A stretch of 64,000 nucleotides of DNA from Archegozetes longisetosus (GCA_018873245.2 JAEMBT020000002.1:124001-188000); one strand, 5' to 3'; positions 36,122-48,842 are shown, counted from the first letter of the stretch. Numbers and translations are program-made. The notes: a model not told the origin generated them from the letters alone.

Positions 36122-37410
36122 TTAATAGTTAATTTTCGCACCATTAGAGGTAATACACATTTCTATTCTCTTTAGCATACTTTTTACTAGAGAAGTCAGG
36201 AGATCGCGACTTAGTTCAGACCGAACTGTTGATTTTTTCCTTCCACATAGAAATATTGTTTGGTTCCAATTTCTCAAGTATGTTTTTCATAATTCCCCAT
36301 ATATTTTCTATGGAGCTTAGTCATGAGAATTAGGTGGCCACTCAAGAACATCGAAATTCTGGTCTTTGAATCAATTCTCGCTTAATCGAACGGTATGAGG
36401 AGTGGCATTGTCTTGTTGAAAGACAAAGCCATCAGGATATAATTCGCTAATTGTTACCAAAAGATTTTCATTCAAAATATCGGGATAAATCCGGGCTAGT
36501 GGGTCTAGAGGGGGTTCCCGACCCCCACCCCTAAGTGTGAAATATCATTGGATTCAGTTTGTCAAGCTGAACATTTTGATAACACACATGACCACTTCTG
36601 ACCCAAACCTGACTACTTCTGGACAACTCTCGATGGGAGTGGCTGACCCCGCCAAGTGATATATCATTGGACTCAGGACATCGAACTGAACATTTTGATA
36701 CCTCATTTGATCAACTATCACAAGTATTTCTCGAGATATCCGTCATTGTTTGGTTTAGTACCTCGTAATGGATAAACCTGGATTCTCGAGTCGTAACTCA
36801 GACAAGCCTGATATAAACGAAGGACCTAACCTATTATACATTAGTTTAAATCAGGTTTGGTTTGGGTTACAATTTGGTAAAGCCAGTTTTACCCATTTTC
36901 GAGGGAGTTAGGTCTTGGTGGCCAGAAGTGGTCAGATTCGGGTTATAAGTAGTCAAGTGTAGTATCAAAATGTTCAGCTCGACGAACTGAATCCAATGAT
37001 GTATTACACTTGGAGGTAGGGGGTCGGGAACCCCTTTAGATCCATTAGCCCAGATTTACCCTTTTAGGCAATAATTTCAGATATCTACTTCGTTTAAGAG
37101 CTCTTCCAATTGTTGTTTGATATACTGCAGAACTACCACGTGATTCTGCAATTGATCCGATAACAGCACAAGAATATTTCGGGTGCTCATTAGCAAGATT
37201 TGAAATTCTACGCAAGTCATTAGTTTTCAATATTTTCGGCCTACCCTAGCCAACTTTCCGATCTATACATAAATTATTAGCAATTTTGCTAATATTTCTG
37301 TAAACATTTCTTCAGGGTATTTTTGTCATATTTTGAATCCTCTTTGGATCTTTAATACCACTTTCATATAAGATTTTGACTTTCAAACGATTATTATATT
37401 AATTAGACAT
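36122..37410 (-). pseudogene. dead Tc1-like transposase interrupted by foldback element F
   Basis: On the minus strand the N-terminal helix-turn-helix region can be read from 37410 (ESGIKDPKRIQ, then NDLRRISNLANEHPKYSC and TTIGRALKRSRY). After the foldback insertion at 36482-37061 the C-terminal DDE region resumes with FQQDNATPHTV and LEWPPNSHD and ends with a typical SMLKRIEMCI tail. Stops occur at codon 4 and later, and at least one frameshift is present. About 110 codons between the helix-turn-helix and DDE regions are missing, so the insertion came with a deletion. Confidence 0.85.
36482..37061. mobile_element. foldback element F, copy 3
   Basis: A 580 bp element beginning GGGATAAATCCGGGC and ending in the inverse of GGGTAAATCTGGGC, homologous to copies 1 and 2. 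No 8 bp duplication surrounds it, consistent with the adjoining deletion of the Tc1 transposase middle. Confidence 0.8.
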
Positions 37411-39269
37411 CTTCATTGAAACGATGTATATTAAATACTTACGATTTCTATAAACACGTGTTATGTATATCAAAATAAAGTTCATTATTCATGGTTCAAA
37501 CTATGCAAGTTTCATTGTATTAGGTTCAATAATAACCGGAATATCGAGAGATGTTCCTTAGAACTAGTTGTGCCATTATTTTGCTCTTATGTTTATATTA
37601 TAATTATTTACTAATTTGTCCATTTTCATGCTATTCTCAATTTTAGTAAGCAATAAAATGTTTGCCGCGTACTACTAGTTCTTTGCCATCAAACCTTTAT
37701 TGATCTAAAGCCTCCTCTATTCCATAGCTATGATCGTAAGAGAATATTCTATGAATTATGAACTCAGTAGATCCGTTTTTAATACCACTTCCACCCTGTG
37801 ATCTATCGGGCAGTGACTGTAACGGTTAACTGTAAATTACTTGAACAATCTCTTATGGGTAACCAACTCGTGATTGGATAGTAATTACTAAAGACGCTAG
37901 AAACGGGAACTTCCTACTTGAGTCTGTTCGAAAAGTACTTTGGGTTTTGAATTCTGTATCAAAACGAGTTATGATTCTCATGTCTTGGCATTCAAAAGCA
38001 GTTCGACAATACAATTAGATTCTACGTAATGACTATTGCGATACAGTCTTATTACTTAGATTAAGCCATAGGATTGAATACTTGTCTAATTTCTTTGACC
38101 AATTTCTTGCGGATCATTGGATCTGAAGCTTTTGTTAAAATAATTGTTGGATTTGAGTTGTTTGCGTGCATGGCGTACGCGTCTCAATTTTTTCTTAAGT
38201 CTAATAACAAAAGTTTTATGCGATTGGTATCTTTTCTCACCAAAAGCTTTTAGAAGCTTTTAAAAGTCAATTGTTTTTATGATTCAAGATGACCACATCG
38301 TCACTCATTTCTAGATAAATAGTTTCTGTAGCTAAAGAACACAAAAATTGAAATGCTTGCGATCCATTCTGATCTTTTATATTCGTGACTGATACTAGTA
38401 GGATTTTCTGATCTTAAAACTTTTGCATGTAGTATTCAACTGATGGTAAAGTTCAGCAAAAAGAGTTAAGTTCGAAACCTTTTGATAGGTACGAATGATA
38501 GCGGTCTCAGATCTGAATATTCCGTTGCTTAACATTGACGAGTATTAATTGATCAGAAACTGTTTACTCGCTCTGATGATCGCGTGGTCGCGTGACGCTA
38601 TGTAAACTGATTCTTGCAGGGACCGAATTCATTGCGAGCCAGAAGAGTGAATATTTGAGATGATAATCAACTGTTTGTTGATCCTCAGAGATTCGCCGAT
38701 GCTCACAATTAGCGCAATGTTTAAATGTCGGACAACTCATCAAAAAACCAGTCCAATGATCGCTCAGAAGTCAGTGTAAGGCAATAAGTTATCGTATTTA
38801 ATGCTATCTTAAGTGTTATTATAATTCTTCATTGGTTTCAAATAACAATCTGGCTTCGAATATAATAGACAAACTTGATCTTGTTTAGAGTTTACTAAAT
38901 TTATTAGAATACCAAAATTGTTGAACCATTTCTATGCATAGTGTAAAGGAATAGCTGCTCTATTGTTGCTATTAAGTTATTTGTCGAATAGCTAATTGAC
39001 CGTCATTTGACTACGTCTATGTATTCTTGACTCAAAACTTCAAAATTGGAGTTTTTGATTTGAGATGCACCACTAAAAGGCTCATAACAAAAATCTAGTA
39101 TAGTGTATAACCAGTCGGTATACGAATAGCTAGATCTAACGAGAGAAGTTCCGAACCATGTAATAACCGATTTCAAAAATATTTTGTGACATGAATAACA
39201 TGTCATATGATGTTCGAAAAGGCATATAAAAATGGCTGACCGCCAGACACTTAAAAGTTATGACCACTT
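37411..39269. other. intergenic stretch
   Basis: Starts with the probable end of the Tc1-like element (AGGTTCAATAATAACC near 37521). A short basic coding-like run on - lies near 38130-38230 (KTFVIRLKKKLRRVRHARK) without start or homology. Otherwise nothing recognised. Confidence 0.35.
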
Positions 39270-39310
39270 AAAGTGATTTTCTATGGCTTATTACTATTGA
39301 TTCATGTGTA

Positions 39311-39696
39311 TTTTGCCCATCAAAACGTACTCTAATTCAGTCAAATTAATCAATGAATGGCAACAATATTGTTAATAAGAAAAAACTTCAAATCATTCTG
39401 AACAAAAAAAGATAACCTGAAATTTCATATCTAAAAGTAAGTTTCCATATATCAATAGATCTAATTTTTTGTATTTATCATATCTCTTAAAAAATTTCTT
39501 TAGAAATTCGTTGAATTTAAAAGATATGATAGATATGAAAAATTAGAACTATTGATATATGGAAACTTACTTTTAGATATGGAATTTCAGATTATCCTTT
39601 TTTGTTCAAAATGATTTGAAGTTTTTCCTTATTAACAATATTATTGCCATTCATTGAGTAATTTGACTGAATTAGAGTACATTTTGATGGGCAAAG
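39311..39696. mobile_element. MITE inserted at a TA in the left arm
   Basis: A 386 bp hairpin element with ends TTTTGCCCATCAAAACG and, reversed, CTTTGCCCATCAAAATG. TA lies outside each end (39309-39310 and 39697-39698). The arms pair for most of their length (AAAGTAAGTTTCCATATATC and inverse). Confidence 0.8.
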
Positions 39697-39988
39697 TACA
39701 ATAATTGATCAAAACTAAAACTCGGCAGTGAAAAAAGTTCTACAATTTAGAGTTATACTTTTAATGTATTAATATTTAGGGCGATTTTTTATGTGAAAGA
39801 TGACATACCTTGTAGTTGGTCAGTGCTATTGCAGTCGTTTTATATTTCATTTTAGGTAAAGTTTAAAAAATCAACACTTTTATCAATATTTTGCTCAAGT
39901 ATTTTACTACTCGGAGATTTTGATGAATATACGATTTTTTACTATATAAAAGTAAAACACTGCTTTGTTTTAGTTTTGATCAATTGTA

Positions 39989-40373
39989 CACTCGGTTCCA
40001 ATAATATATGTAAGCATCTCATCCCATGATGATGCGTGAGGAGAAAAGTTTGTAGGGCTGGATTAGTAATTATTTCTTTTATATGCGGACTAATAATTTT
40101 AATGCATATTTACTGACCAAATAGAGTTGAAAAATATAAACTTTGAATTTGACTAAAAGTTTGATTGCTTATAATTAAGTTCATATTTTATTCGAATAAA
40201 ATGTGAATTTTTTGTATGAGTAAAAACTTTGAAATATATATTTGCAATGACTAATTAATAAAACTCAATGATATTAATATTTCAATATTTTATTATATAT
40301 GTTACCCTTAGTTTGCTCCCAAAGTTATCACTGATTAATCCGAGATCATGACACATATTATTGGAACCGAGTG
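39989..40373. mobile_element. Tc1/mariner-type MITE inserted at the matching TA in the right arm
   Basis: A 385 bp element with inverted repeats CACTCGGTTCCAATAATATATG-like at both ends and TA at 39987-39988 and 40374-40375. The ends resemble the presumed right end of the Tc1-like pseudogene (AGGTTCAATAATA near 37521), so that family may have mobilised it. Confidence 0.8.
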
Positions 40374-40412
40374 TACATATGAATCAATAGTAATAAGCCA
40401 TAGGAAATCACT

Positions 40413-42942
40413 TTTTGATTTCCAAAATCAAAACTGTTAATAATGATAGAATAAAATTAAAAAACTGTACAAAGTTTTTATTTTTAATTAATTAACTTTT
40501 CACAGCTCCAGTAAAGCTTTATAGTTATGTGAAAATCATGGAAACTTGTACAAATAAAAATGGCAGTTTTTAAGGCATTTCACATCTACAAACTCCCACA
40601 CATAAAATGATTTTCTATCAAAAATGATAAAATATAAAAAATCTATACTAAAGACTGATCCAAAACAATTTAAAAGTGCAAAAAGAAAGAAACGCTCCTC
40701 TTCGATGGCGATAATTGAATATAAACGATCGAATCTGATTGTCGTGAGTGACCAATGCAATTATCGGACTCAGTTACATTTTTCAGCTTACAGAACTGTC
40801 TTTACTGTCTTTAAAAATTTCTAGAGAACTTACAAAATCGCAAAATCAAAATTTTCATAATTGAACTACACGCGTATGTTACGAAAAGTCACTTCCATAA
40901 GTTTATTAATACAGAGATTGTTCTTAATTATAGTGAGATATGTTCTAACTGTAGATCATACCTGAATGGAATGATGTTTTTAATATAAAATAGAAATGTT
41001 CGTACTGATCGGTGTACACTTATCGGGCTTTATTCCAGTATGTCGTTACCTCCCTTAAAAAAGTAAAAAGCAATTCTATGGATACCTCTCATATGATGAA
41101 AGTATGTCTATCCTTGTTCTACGCCTAATTCACTATGCATGCCAACCTAATCGACTGACCTAAATTGCCTAACTAGTTACACTCAGGTGCAAAACAATAG
41201 CCTCATCGGTAAAAACTTAATTTCTCTCTAATCGAAGGACAAATTGAAATCCGATTTAGAGGATTAATACAGTAGGCACTCTTGAGGCCATTTACCTTCA
41301 TTTTCACAGAGATCTAATACAGGGCTTAATCTTCAGGTACAAAATAAAATTCGGCAAATGTGCAAAATGGTAGCCTCGGTTTTAGTTTTTCTGGTTTTGA
41401 CGGCGCCGGATTGTCAGAAATAACGTTAATATAAACCTCAGAAAATCGTATGACCACTTCATTGTCACTTGAAGTTTCATTCGCGATGGGAAGAAGTCTT
41501 ATAGAATATGAAAGGGGCCAAATTGATGGCCTCGCCGCCTCGGGAATGTCAAATCGACTATAATACAACTGAAGCAAAGTTAGCAACCTTTAAATAACCT
41601 CGTATAAATAGGTGATGAACAACAAATGTATCGACGAAATCATACACTATGATTAATACACTCTTGATCAAATTAGGTGGACAGTAATCAATACTGAAGT
41701 AGAGCTCAATTCAACTGTTTTAGTTGATTAGAAGCTTTCTGTAAACTTACTTCTATTGATTGAGCAAATTGTTAACTTTACAATTATTGCAAATATCTGT
41801 TAAATTAACACTTTTTCTAATGGTTTCTACAAACTTAATACTACTTAAATGTTGATCAGTGCAACAAAGTTATTTAGTTTACTACGTTGATAAACTCTGA
41901 AAATACACAAACTGTGAGCTCAGTACCTGTTTTTGCTAATCTAATTGACTTTCGAATGACGCCTTTCCCTAATCAACATTCGATTGCCTCAGTCGTATTG
42001 AATAAGCAATTATAACGCATCCAAATTGTTCACTCTTAAGGTCGGTAATAAAGTTTCTAGATAAAGTAGTGTTGTTACATCAATGGAAAATTGCAATTAA
42101 TCATGACTATAGATGCTTCAATTCATATAACGTTATGATCAGTTGTGATCAATTACTACCAAGTCAAAAAGTTATGTACTTTTTAAAATATATACTTTGC
42201 TACATAACAGTTTTGGTTGGGAGCTGTACTTAATTATAACATTTATTTGTTATATGATTCGTAAAGTATTGAATTATTTATTCATAATATATAGCCTATG
42301 TAGCTGACTAATTAAAGTGATATGCAGTCGAGTATATATTTAAAGAAAAAGCTAACAATTTTTGGGTTTGGTAGTATGAGTTACACTGAGAATGTTAACT
42401 GCGACCGATTCACGTTAAAAATTATTTTAATTAAACTACAAGTATTATTAGAAATTATTTGCTACAAAATTATTCAAAAGAATTGTTGATAATTTTATGT
42501 AATAGATAGAAAATAATTAAACATTTATATGATTCCATATATTCCTCTGATAATTATAAATAGTTTGTTTTATTGTCTGTATTTTGATGATTATCTATAG
42601 TTGACGGGGCGGAAGAACTAGAGGCACCGAGACAAAATTTCTTATTTACTATTTTCACCTTGAAGCCTGTTTTGCAATCTGCACAAACTTAAAACATAAA
42701 AATCGTAAATCTCATTTAATTAAATCTACTACTATTTCTCAATTTTTCTCTTTATTATGTAAAGTTAAATCAAAATAAAGTTGACTACATATATAATTTT
42801 TTATTTTCAGAGTTTAAATTTCAATTTTAGGAGCTACAAACTAATATTCAATGTAAATCTGCTTTATTACTCGTTAACTTTTGTCTCATAAAAATTAAAA
42901 ATGTGTTAAAAAACTTTGAATACAATTTCAATTGCTTTTCTG
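40413..42942. other. intergenic stretch
   Basis: Mostly featureless. On -, 41326-41586 is an 86-codon open frame with less AT-biased sequence (ARPSIWPLSYSIRLLPIANE), possibly an exon or an old gene piece, but no family or splice partner was identified. No transposon ends recognised. Confidence 0.35.
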
Positions 42943-43136
42943 TAAAACTCCGTTCAAATTTATTCAAACCTAATAACTGCACTTATCCTTAAGTCATTAA
43001 CTTGTATTTCTTTATGTATTTGCATAATTTTTCAAACTGTTTCTCAATAAAGGTCCTACAGTAAGCTTGGAAAAATCTCGTTATGAGATCTTCCAATTAG
43101 GGTATTACTACTGTCTCCAATTCCGAATGCCTACCG
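42943..43136 (+). repeat. dispersed repeat, copy B
   Basis: Direct-orientation partner of 671-862, sharing GGTCCTACAGTAAG and CCTACCG and the order of all blocks between. Flanking sequence is unrelated, so only this interval was copied. The 43137-43685 gap holds nothing else recognised. Confidence 0.6.
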
Positions 43137-43685
43137 TTGACGGAATCAATTATTTTTGAGAATGACCATCAAAATCTTATGCATAATAACTTTATAAGTG
43201 AAACTCATAGTTATGGAGTTTTCTAAACATATCTGCCAATTAGTGCTGTGAGTAATTAATACAAGGTCGTTTCATTTGAACTCTACCAAAATGGTTGAAG
43301 AGATTGAATTATTTTATGAACTGAACGTCTTATTTTTTGGCAATTCATCTTAGTTTGACCTTGATTTTTTAAAACCTTGTACTGACCGTTAGTACAGATA
43401 AAAGTAGCGTAACATATACATAAATTCATATTAATGATCAAATAGGAACTCAAATTTAACATTTAATGACGAAAATTCTTTTTATTGGATTCAAATTATG
43501 AAAATTTTTTAAGGCTGCTAAATACAACTTATGAAGCACTAGATAAGCAAAAGTCAAGTTTAGTACAGTCTCAAACAATACAAATACTAATTGATTAAAG
43601 ATATAAAGTATATCTTGCTTAGTAGGAAAAAATCAAAAATAAATCTCTAGAGCAAAACATTTTATATGATTTTAGATAATTTTAT

Positions 43686-44117
43686 TTATAGGATTCTAAT
43701 GACAGTCAAAATGGAAATCATAATAAAGAGCAAAACTGGATGTATTGCATTAGATCCACACTTTGCCGAGTCTTCTCTGTAAACTTTACATGAATCATCA
43801 TTGTTTTGACTCTCTGTTTTTACTTTGGCCAAAGCTTCATATTCACTACTGGTGCAAAGATTCTTTGCTTTTTCCAAAAGACAATTGAGTGCAGCCAGTG
43901 ATGTGCAACACGTTCGTTTCTCGACATCTGTCTCTGCTTTCCAGTCTTCGGGAATCTTCTCGGTGCAATCCTTATAACTTGGATCTTGACTAATACTTGC
44001 GCTGCATTTTACACTATTTGCTATATCTTTGCCAAAATCAAAGAGTTGAGCCTTTGATTTATCAAACAATAAAATCATAATTGATAGAACTTTGAATATC
44101 AGCACGACTTTGTTCAT
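43686..44117 (-). CDS. small secreted Cys-rich protein, probably GPI-anchored, 143 aa
   Basis: A single-exon gene. Residues 1-23 (MNKVVLIFKVLSIMILLFDK) form a signal peptide. The middle has eight cysteines (KCSASIS, KDCTEKIP, RTCCTSLAALNCLLE, KNLCTSSE, DSCKVYRE, AKCGSN) in a pattern suggesting four disulfides. The last 18 residues, HPVLLFIMISILTVIRIL, are hydrophobic and reach the stop codon, as in GPI-anchored or tail-anchored proteins. The CC pair in the middle resembles the ICCVYNRW pair in the 24.7 kb gene, but overall similarity is low. No known domain identified. Confidence 0.75.
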   Translation of the reverse strand: MNKVVLIFKVLSIMILLFDKSKAQLFDFGKDIANSVKCSASISQDPSYKDCTEKIPEDWKAETDVEKRTCCTSLAALNCLLEKAKNLCTSSEYEALAKVKTESQNNDDSCKVYREDSAKCGSNAIHPVLLFIMISILTVIRIL

Positions 44118-44261
44118 TTTTTTCTACTTAATAGCTACTTAAACTAGTTTCCACTTAAAAACTTTGTATATTTCGAAAAAATTTTCAAGGGTTTACTGCA
44201 TTAAAGGCTATTCTCACTTTTATGGGAATAAAACTAGAAAAAGCGAGTGAGTAAGTGGGGG

Positions 44262-44277
44262 GAGAGAGAGAGAGAGA
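44262..44277. repeat. GA microsatellite
   Basis: Eight GA units following a run of G. The 44118-45238 interval otherwise holds only AT-rich spacer; a CT-rich patch lies at about 44630. Confidence 0.8.
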
Positions 44278-45238
44278 ATTGCGTAATGGGCACCACTCCT
44301 AAAGGGACCACTAAATTAGTCTTTACAGAAGACTTAACATAATATACGTTTATATAATGATAGCATAGGAATAAATCTATTTATGAATGTGCAAATCGTA
44401 ACCTGACAGTCACTTGAGCTATTATTTAAATTCTTCAAATTCAAAATAAATTTTTATGCAATAATTAAAGATTATTAATTAAATAAATATTGTTAAAGTA
44501 TCAAGTTTCTCAATTTTTTAAACTTGATTTAAAAGTTTTTATAAATTCCAAAGAGTTTTGAAAAAGTATTAACGACGTAATTAGTGTACAATTTTACTTA
44601 AAGTAAAAGTTTCAGCTCATGACTGAGCGTCTCTCTCTCCCTTTCCGAATAAAACGCATCTGCAGTCAAATATGGGCCATTGCGCAGTTTACCAAAAAAA
44701 ATTGTCGCATAAGCAAGAACAAATAAAACTTTGTGAGAAGTCAATTTTTAGTTCTTATCTGATTGAGGAACCGTTAACCGTTAGCCGTTAATTAAAACAG
44801 GGTTAAGTGAAAATAATCTGTGTTGAAAACGTTTGTTTAAATAAAAAGATACTAGAAATAAGCCAGCCAAATGATGGGTCAAATATAGGGTGCAAATTTA
44901 CAATAAACATCAAATACAAAAATGAGTAAATAAAATTATTTGAAAGCTTAGTATGGGCGCTTCCACACCTTAACTGAAACGAACGCACAACTAAACTTAT
45001 ATATGCAATGCAATCCTTAGACATTGTACTCATGTCAATAACAATTAGCTTACTTTCAGCTTTTACTTCAACTTTCAACTAATCATTTTATCGATAGATA
45101 AACTTTGTTTAAGGTCTTCAATGACACTAATCTACCTTGGATGTATATTTAAATCATGAGCCAAACAAATTATTTTTACTCCTCAATTCATCCGTATATA
45201 TAATGAATTCACAATTTTGTTTAATAAAATTATTCGTT

Positions 45239-45962
45239 TAAAGGAGTTGTCATATTTTAAATTTTTGTTGATTAATTTTAATGAAAATTGCACAAAATAT
45301 TAAGGCATAAGAGAGATTTATAATGATGTATAAATTATATTTATATTATTTGTATTTAACATTCTATAAACATATTCTGTAATATAATATAACTGTTCAT
45401 AATTATTGAACGGATAGAGATATTTTAAAAATCTTTTCGATATTATGAATCATATAATTAATAGTTTAAATCATATACATTAGTTATAATATACAAATGA
45501 ATATTGACATTATAATTAACAAAACCGACAAAAAATATCAATTTTCACATTATTACCAACAGCCGCACATTAATTTTATTTTATATTATTATAGCATTCT
45601 ATTAGCTCTATAATTATCAATAAAAATATTATTGTGCGGCTGTTGGTAATAATGTGAAAATTGATATTTTTTGTCGGTTTTGTTAATTATAATGTCAATA
45701 TTCATTTGTATATTATAACTAATGTATATGATTTAAACTATTAATTATATGATTCATAATATCGAAAGGATTTTTAAAATATCTCTATCCGTTCAATAAT
45801 TATGAACAGTTATATTATATTACAGAATATGTTTATAGAATGTTAAATACAAATAATATATATATAATTTATACATCATTATAAATCTCTCTTATGCCTT
45901 AATATTTTGTGCAATTTTCATTAAAATTAATTAACAAAAATTTTAAATGTGACAACTCCTTT
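45239..45962. mobile_element. near-perfect 0.72 kb palindrome (foldback element)
   Basis: Both ends read AAAGGAGTTGTCA and the arms of about 325 bp match almost base for base, including GTGCGGCTGTTGGTAATAAT near the loop. The unpaired centre is about 60-70 bp. Two or three differences only are apparent, so it is young or kept alike by gene conversion. No target duplication could be defined. Confidence 0.85.
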
Positions 45963-46531
45963 CTGTTCAGCTCTAGCAATGAAGTCATTTCTTACATCAT
46001 CTTTTTCTGTGGAAAATTCATGTGAACAACAGCTGAAGATTGTGTACATTCCTATGCAGCCTGACTTGTCTCGGTTGCTATCGCTGATTAGCTCGGAAGT
46101 CAGTGTTTCTATCCTTGAATATTAAATACAAGGTCCTCTCAAATTAGCATTTTAAAAACTTTTGTTCAATTAAAGTTGCTCAAAATTATACATTATCCTG
46201 CCATAAAAGTTCGTTTTGACTTAAATTTGCACAACTCTAAGATTTGAGAACCAACGTAATAATGTTTGGATAACAGCAAAAGTTCTGATTCTTTGTTATA
46301 GTAAATAATCGTACATCAAAAAATCTCTGAGACACTCAAAAGAAAAGATTTTTACTGTGACTATACACAAAATAATGATGTTATAAGAATTAAACGTTCA
46401 ATGTGAGTCTACATAAGTTTTTTACTCTGAAACATGACCGCAATAAATTATCAAAATATTCAGTTTTATTAATTAGATTGTAGTTATTATAGTTTTTCAT
46501 TCATTACATAAATTAATTTTTAAAAAATAGT

Positions 46532-46957
46532 CTAAAACCTATTGTCAAAATTATCGAAGTTATAATTAGGTTTATTAACATTGCATTTCCAGCCTATTAT
46601 GAAAGCTGTTTGACATTTCCTATATTCTATCATATTTTCTTCGATCAGTTCATTAAATATAACATCTATTTTATTCTCAAGCATTTCGACGGATTGATTA
46701 GTACTCTCATTATTATTTTTATTGCAACTTTTCAGTTGTTTTTTCAAAACATTTATTATTTTGTTGTGTCTAACATTCATTTCATACAAAGTCGGTGTCA
46801 TGTGAGGCACTGATTTCATGTAAGCTATCATCTTCTGTTCATATATCCCGCAAAGTGTTGATAAGATATTTTCATTATGCTTATGATAACAAAAGTTTTT
46901 CGGCTTTTCATTGATGAGAAACTCTTCCTCTTCAAACTGATCAAACATTCTCCACAA
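46532..46957 (-). CDS. terminal exon resembling the atlastin/GBP helical domain
   Basis: A 130-140 codon open segment preceded by a good acceptor (TTAACTATTGTCAG ending near 46969) and ended by a stop. The order of features, YEQKMIAYMKSVPHMTPTLY, then a MNVRHNKIINVLKKQ helix, then a LENKIDVIFNELIEENM helix, follows the three-helix middle domain after the GTPase domain of atlastins. That is resemblance by eye only. Upstream GTPase exons were not found in 47-48.2 kb, so it may be an orphan exon or pseudogene fragment. The 45963-46531 gap and 46970-48249 hold nothing else recognised. Confidence 0.3.
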   Translation of the reverse strand: MWRMFDQFEEEEFLINEKPKNFCYHKHNENILSTLCGIYEQKMIAYMKSVPHMTPTLYEMNVRHNKIINVLKKQLKSCNKNNNESTNQSVEMLENKIDVIFNELIEENMIEYRKCQTAFIIGWKCNVNKPNYNFDNFDNRF

Positions 46958-48673
46958 GTTTCTGACAATAGTTAATTAGGTTTTCATAGTTAAAAGAGAA
47001 GTTATAAAATTTGATTCAGGTTTTTAAAGTTATAGAGATATAATTTGCAGGGCTGCATTGCCATTTGAATACATTCTATATACAGTATAAATATTTAGAG
47101 AGTCAAAAATTTAACTGACCTCAATTTTCATGGTTTAAATGATTAAAACAAATAATTTAACTTACAATTATAATTATATTGGCCTGGAAAGAAATTAATA
47201 CCCGCTATTAAGCAAAATCTTAAATATATTAATGAAATTTTAATTAAATAAGAGTCAAGTAATATCTTTCCACATAAGACGTGCAAATTTGATTTTTATT
47301 ATTAATAATTTAAGGAGCGAAAAGAACTTAAAACTCTAATGTAAATAGCAGACACTAATTTCTTTCCAATCCAATAAATATATTACTTTAAGTAATAGCT
47401 GAGTCAGATGTACAAAAATCACTAAAAAACAGACAAATTCGACCTCAAAATAACTTCTAAAATTAAGCTAGTCCGCATAATATTGAGTCGCATAACACAA
47501 GGGTTGTAACAGAAATAAAGAAATAAAATATTTATTCTTACCAAATATTTAAATTCAATCTTTTAAAAGAAATGAGCGAACAATTCAGTCAACTTGAAGC
47601 AGGATTGCTTTACTTCTTATAAAGAAACAACTAACAGAGAGGCAATTAATTTCTCACTAGAATTACATAAAAGTGATAACTTATTTCTGAACTGCTTTCT
47701 TATAAATGCTGAGACCAATTGTAAGTTACAATTTATAACTTTGGATATCAAGTGTAAACGTAGTACAGGTTAACGTACAGAACAGTACGCGTGAAACTTA
47801 TTCCCGTTTCAGAATGAAAATTATTTCATAAAGCTTAAGGATTCAAAACTTTTTTAACCTTATTCCCACAAAGGGTTGTATTTTTCCTAAAAAGTTTGAG
47901 TAAATATATTGAAATATTTAATAAATGAAAATATAGAGTTTACAAAACATGCTAGTTTAGCTGAAAGTTCATGTATAAACTATAGTCTAAATTTTTTCTG
48001 TTTTTACCCCTTTATATATATCATAATTTTGGTCGATTTTTTCCCAGGATAAAGTCTGATTATGATTAAAATTAAAAACTTTATCAATACATGTGACATG
48101 TTATATCTTTTTGAAGTGAAGTATACCTAAAATTAGCGAATGATCTTGACTTTTACGACTTTGATACTAATGACATTGACTTCTAATAGATTGATATTTT
48201 TATCAATATTTTATGCAGGAATAATACTAAACACTAGGAAACAAAAGATCAATGATACTCAACGCTCCAACGCTGACGCTCGGTGGTGAGCGCGGGCGCT
48301 GAGTGCCAAGCTTTGTGTATATTTTTCCATATTAGAAATCAGTATAAGTGTATTTTAATATAGAAGACGTTCATTTTTATAAAGTATCATTTATTTTGCA
48401 AAAATTATGATCTACGCTGTTTTAGAGAATTTATTGAGAGAATGAGTGAGCATCATATTCATCAAATGTATATACAGATAAAATTACAACTAAAATAAAA
48501 AAATGTTGTGTTAGAAGCGATAGACTCTTTCCAGTAAACAAGGAGGTGGAGACATATTAAAATGCGACGAAACTATGAACTAAAACCTATATATCAGTAT
48601 ATTGAATCTATGCTTTGTTGTATAAGTAGCTCGATTGCATTCATTTTCCATGCACTATAGTTGAATATTTGTA

Positions 48674-48842
48674 CAGCAGTATCTCTGTATAGTGACCAGC
48701 TGGATAAAAATAATTGAGATTCCTTATAAGTCTGCCTCACTATAAGAGGTAATTTTACATTAATTGGTATGCCAGAAACAGACTATGTTTTCGATGTATC
48801 GAGATTTCTTTACAAGGAGTTTATTATATCGAGGTATTACTG
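48674..48842. mobile_element. pogo/Tigger-like MITE, copy 1
   Basis: A 169 bp element with ends CAGCAGTATCTCTGTATAG and, reversed, CAGTAATACCTCGATATAAT, with TA on both sides (48672-48673, 48843-48844). The terminal type and size match the possible copy at 52703-52877. Confidence 0.45.

Larger units (their letters stand above)
39270..40412. mobile_element. foldback MITE hit in both arms by other MITEs
   Basis: The outer arms 39270-39310 and 40374-40412 pair (CTATGGCTTATTACTATTGA). Once the insertions at 39311-39696 and 39989-40373 are set aside, the arms continue with ATTGATCAAAACTAAAAC at about 39703 and its inverse at about 39965. The uninterrupted element would be about 370 bp with arms of about 73 bp and a loop of about 220 bp. 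Confidence 0.8.

Noticed and set aside
41326-41586. 86-codon frame on - as a gene
   Set aside because: Less AT-rich than its surroundings, but no start context, splice sites or family could be supported.
44225-44690. GA-rich and CT-rich patches as the arms of an inverted element
   Set aside because: Similarity is limited to simple sequence; flanks do not pair.
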